This document shows positions 6,476 to 7,433 of a stretch of 7,433 nucleotides of DNA, in pieces; position 1 is the first letter of the stretch; the number at the start of each line of letters is the position of its first letter. Position numbers and translations under genes: made by a program. This DNA is from Candidatus Sulfopaludibacter sp. SbA3 (GTDB lineage: Bacteria > Acidobacteriota > Terriglobia > 2-12-FULL-54-10): positions 1 through 7,433 of the forward strand of contig CAMBEY010000145.1 of the NCBI GenBank assembly GCA_945865705.1, given 5' to 3'. The notes beneath the pieces are model-generated. The model was not told the origin of the DNA, did no database searches, and worked only from the letters and a program-made list of their open reading frames with translations.

Positions 6476-6493
6476 GGACCGACTCAAGTCAAT

Positions 6494-6499
6494 ATTATA
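6494..6499 (-). promoter_or_regulatory. Possible -10 box of an internal frr promoter
   Basis: TATAAT, an exact -10 consensus, lies on the minus strand in the 76-bp pyrH-frr gap, preceded directly by TG. The hexamer 17 nt upstream (CGTCTG) does not match a -35 box, so this may be chance. If real, frr would also be transcribed apart from pyrH. Confidence 0.25.
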
Positions 6500-6538
6500 C
6501 ATCGGGGAAGCGTAGGCAGACGCAGTGGGCTGGCAAGC

Positions 6539-7258
6539 TCAGGCGGTAACGAGTGATCCCACCTTTTCACCATGCACCACGCGGGAGATATTTCCCGGCA
6601 CATTCAGGTTAAAGACAATGATGGGCAGGTTGTTTTCGCGGCATAGCGAAATGGCGGTCGAATCCATGACGCCAAGATTCTTCGACATCACGTCCCAGTA
6701 GGTCATCTGCTGGAACATGGTGGCATCCTTCACCTTCATCGGATCGGCGTCATAGATGCCGTCCACTTTGGTGGCCTTCATGATTACCTGCGCCTTGATC
6801 TCCACTGCGCGCAATGCCGCCGCCGTGTCGGTGGAAAAATACGGGCTGCCCGTTCCAGCGGCAAAGATGACGACTCGGCCCTTCTCCAAATGACGAATAG
6901 CCCGGCGACGAATGAATGGCTCAGCCACCTGATGCATCTGAATGGCGCTCATCACGCGGGTACTAACGTCCAGCTTTTCGAGAGCGTCTTGCAGCGCGAG
7001 AGCGTTGATCACCGTGGCCAGCATGCCCATGTGGTCGGCCGCCACACGATCCATTTTCATCGCCGAAGCGGTCACGCCGCGAAAGATGTTGCCGCCGCCG
7101 ATCACGAGCGCGGTCTCAACTCCTGATTTCTGAACATCGGCGATCTCCTGCGCGATGTCCTGAGCGCGCGTGGGGTCTACGCCGAAGCCCTGGGTCCCGC
7201 CCAAGGCCTCGCCGCTTAGCTTCAACAGAATGCGCTGATAGATGGGTTTGGCCGTCAT
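6539..7258 (-). CDS. pyrH: UMP kinase (uridylate kinase)
   Basis: Phosphorylates UMP to UDP with ATP, an essential step of pyrimidine nucleotide synthesis; a hexameric amino-acid-kinase-fold enzyme in the cytosol. The 239 residues match the family length. Motifs: KLSGEALGG at 13-21, VIGGGNIFRG at 52-61, DHMGMLATVINALALQDAL at 75-93, GTGSPYFSTDTAAALRA at 135-151 (UMP-binding and catalytic segment), KVDGIYDADP at 164-173 and MDSTAISLC at 198-206. The ATG at 7258 gives the usual N-terminus; the ribosome site is weak (AAGAG-like). It is transcribed ahead of frr. The region immediately upstream contains a C-rich tandem repeat instead of a tight junction with the preceding gene. Confidence 0.98.
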   Translation of the reverse strand: MTAKPIYQRILLKLSGEALGGTQGFGVDPTRAQDIAQEIADVQKSGVETALVIGGGNIFRGVTASAMKMDRVAADHMGMLATVINALALQDALEKLDVSTRVMSAIQMHQVAEPFIRRRAIRHLEKGRVVIFAAGTGSPYFSTDTAAALRAVEIKAQVIMKATKVDGIYDADPMKVKDATMFQQMTYWDVMSKNLGVMDSTAISLCRENNLPIIVFNLNVPGNISRVVHGEKVGSLVTA

Positions 7259-7321
7259 GATGGAGGCTCTTGCAGTTCTACAGCAGCTTGAACTTCACAT
7301 ACGGTTGGATGCTCAATATCA

Positions 7322-7357
7322 CCCCCATAACACCCCCCATAACACCCCCCATAACAC
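7322..7357. repeat. Perfect 3 x 12-bp C-rich tandem repeat upstream of pyrH
   Basis: Three adjacent identical copies of CCCCCATAACAC fill 7322-7357. On the pyrH sense strand this gives three runs of 5-6 G separated by short TGTTAT-type loops. The unit length is a multiple of three, and one minus-strand frame reads it as repeated Val-Met-Gly-Gly. It lies 64 bp upstream of the pyrH start, in its leader or promoter region. There are no spacers, so it is not CRISPR. Confidence 0.95.
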
Positions 7358-7377
7358 AAGGACGAATGGCGGGATGG

Positions 7378-7433
7378 TTATGCCTGTTCAGGTGCGGCCG
7401 GGCCAGCCGATTGTCCGGCTGCTTGTCCAGCTG
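7378..7433 (-). CDS. C-terminal tail of a gene upstream of pyrH (tsf by position only)
   Basis: One minus-strand frame enters at the right edge, reads 17 codons ending AGPAAPEQA, and stops at TAA (7380-7378). The Ala/Gly/Pro/Gln-rich composition looks like a flexible protein tail. In many bacteria tsf (EF-Ts) precedes pyrH, and some EF-Ts proteins have such tails, but no diagnostic domain is inside the window. An alternative minus frame stays open from the edge to a TAG at 7278-7280 (51 codons) and passes through the 12-bp repeats; its composition looks less natural, yet it cannot be excluded. Confidence 0.4.
   Translation of the reverse strand, partial: AGQAAGQSAGPAAPEQA

Noticed and set aside
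7322..7357. CRISPR-like array
   Set aside because: The 12-bp copies are directly adjacent with no spacers, and no cas genes are present.

Overview
The window is a GC-rich bacterial segment, roughly 58-60% G+C by eye. It holds six essentially complete or nearly complete genes and one gene tail. The likely source is Acidobacteriota or a similar lineage. This rests on the combination of a pyrH-frr pair with high-GC codon use, an NtrC-type sigma-54 activator, and aromatic acyl-CoA chemistry. It is an impression and not a phylogenetic result.

Layout, left to right. (1) Positions 1-1382, plus strand: a sigma-54-dependent response regulator (receiver, AAA+, Fis-type HTH) whose first few codons lie outside the window. 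(2) Positions 1379-4072, minus strand: a compact three-gene operon read from right to left. It runs from ubiX (flavin prenyltransferase) to a small DUF120/RibK-like protein (archaeal-type CTP-dependent riboflavin kinase family) to a benzoate-CoA ligase family enzyme. The first two genes touch or overlap at their stop and start, and the third follows after 22 bp with a strong ribosome binding site. (3) Positions 4073-4312: a 240-bp divergent intergenic region that is AT-rich in the middle, with two overlapping palindromes and a perfect 2 x 15-bp tandem repeat. (4) Positions 4313-5908, plus strand: an acyl-CoA synthetase that resembles malonyl-CoA synthetase (MatB/ACSF3). (5) Positions 5905-7258, minus strand: frr (ribosome recycling factor) preceded by pyrH (UMP kinase), the conserved housekeeping pair. 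(6) Positions 7259-7433: the pyrH upstream region, with three perfect copies of a 12-bp C-rich repeat. Beyond it, at the right edge, is the last 17 codons of a probable upstream gene; tsf is the usual neighbour, but this cannot be proven here.

The most interesting part is the ubiX-ribK-like-aryl-CoA ligase operon. UbiX makes prenylated FMN, the cofactor of UbiD-type decarboxylases, and its flavin substrate is FMN. A riboflavin kinase homologue of archaeal type translated directly behind it would supply FMN at the point of use. The third gene activates an aromatic acid to its CoA thioester. Together these suggest a module that builds the cofactor for aromatic (de)carboxylation and then channels the aromatic acid to a benzoyl-CoA-type pathway. 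No ubiD gene is in the window, so the module would need a UbiD partner elsewhere. The convergent sigma-54 activator may or may not control it. Both convergent gene junctions in the window overlap by exactly 4 bp at their stop codons, leaving no room for intergenic terminators.
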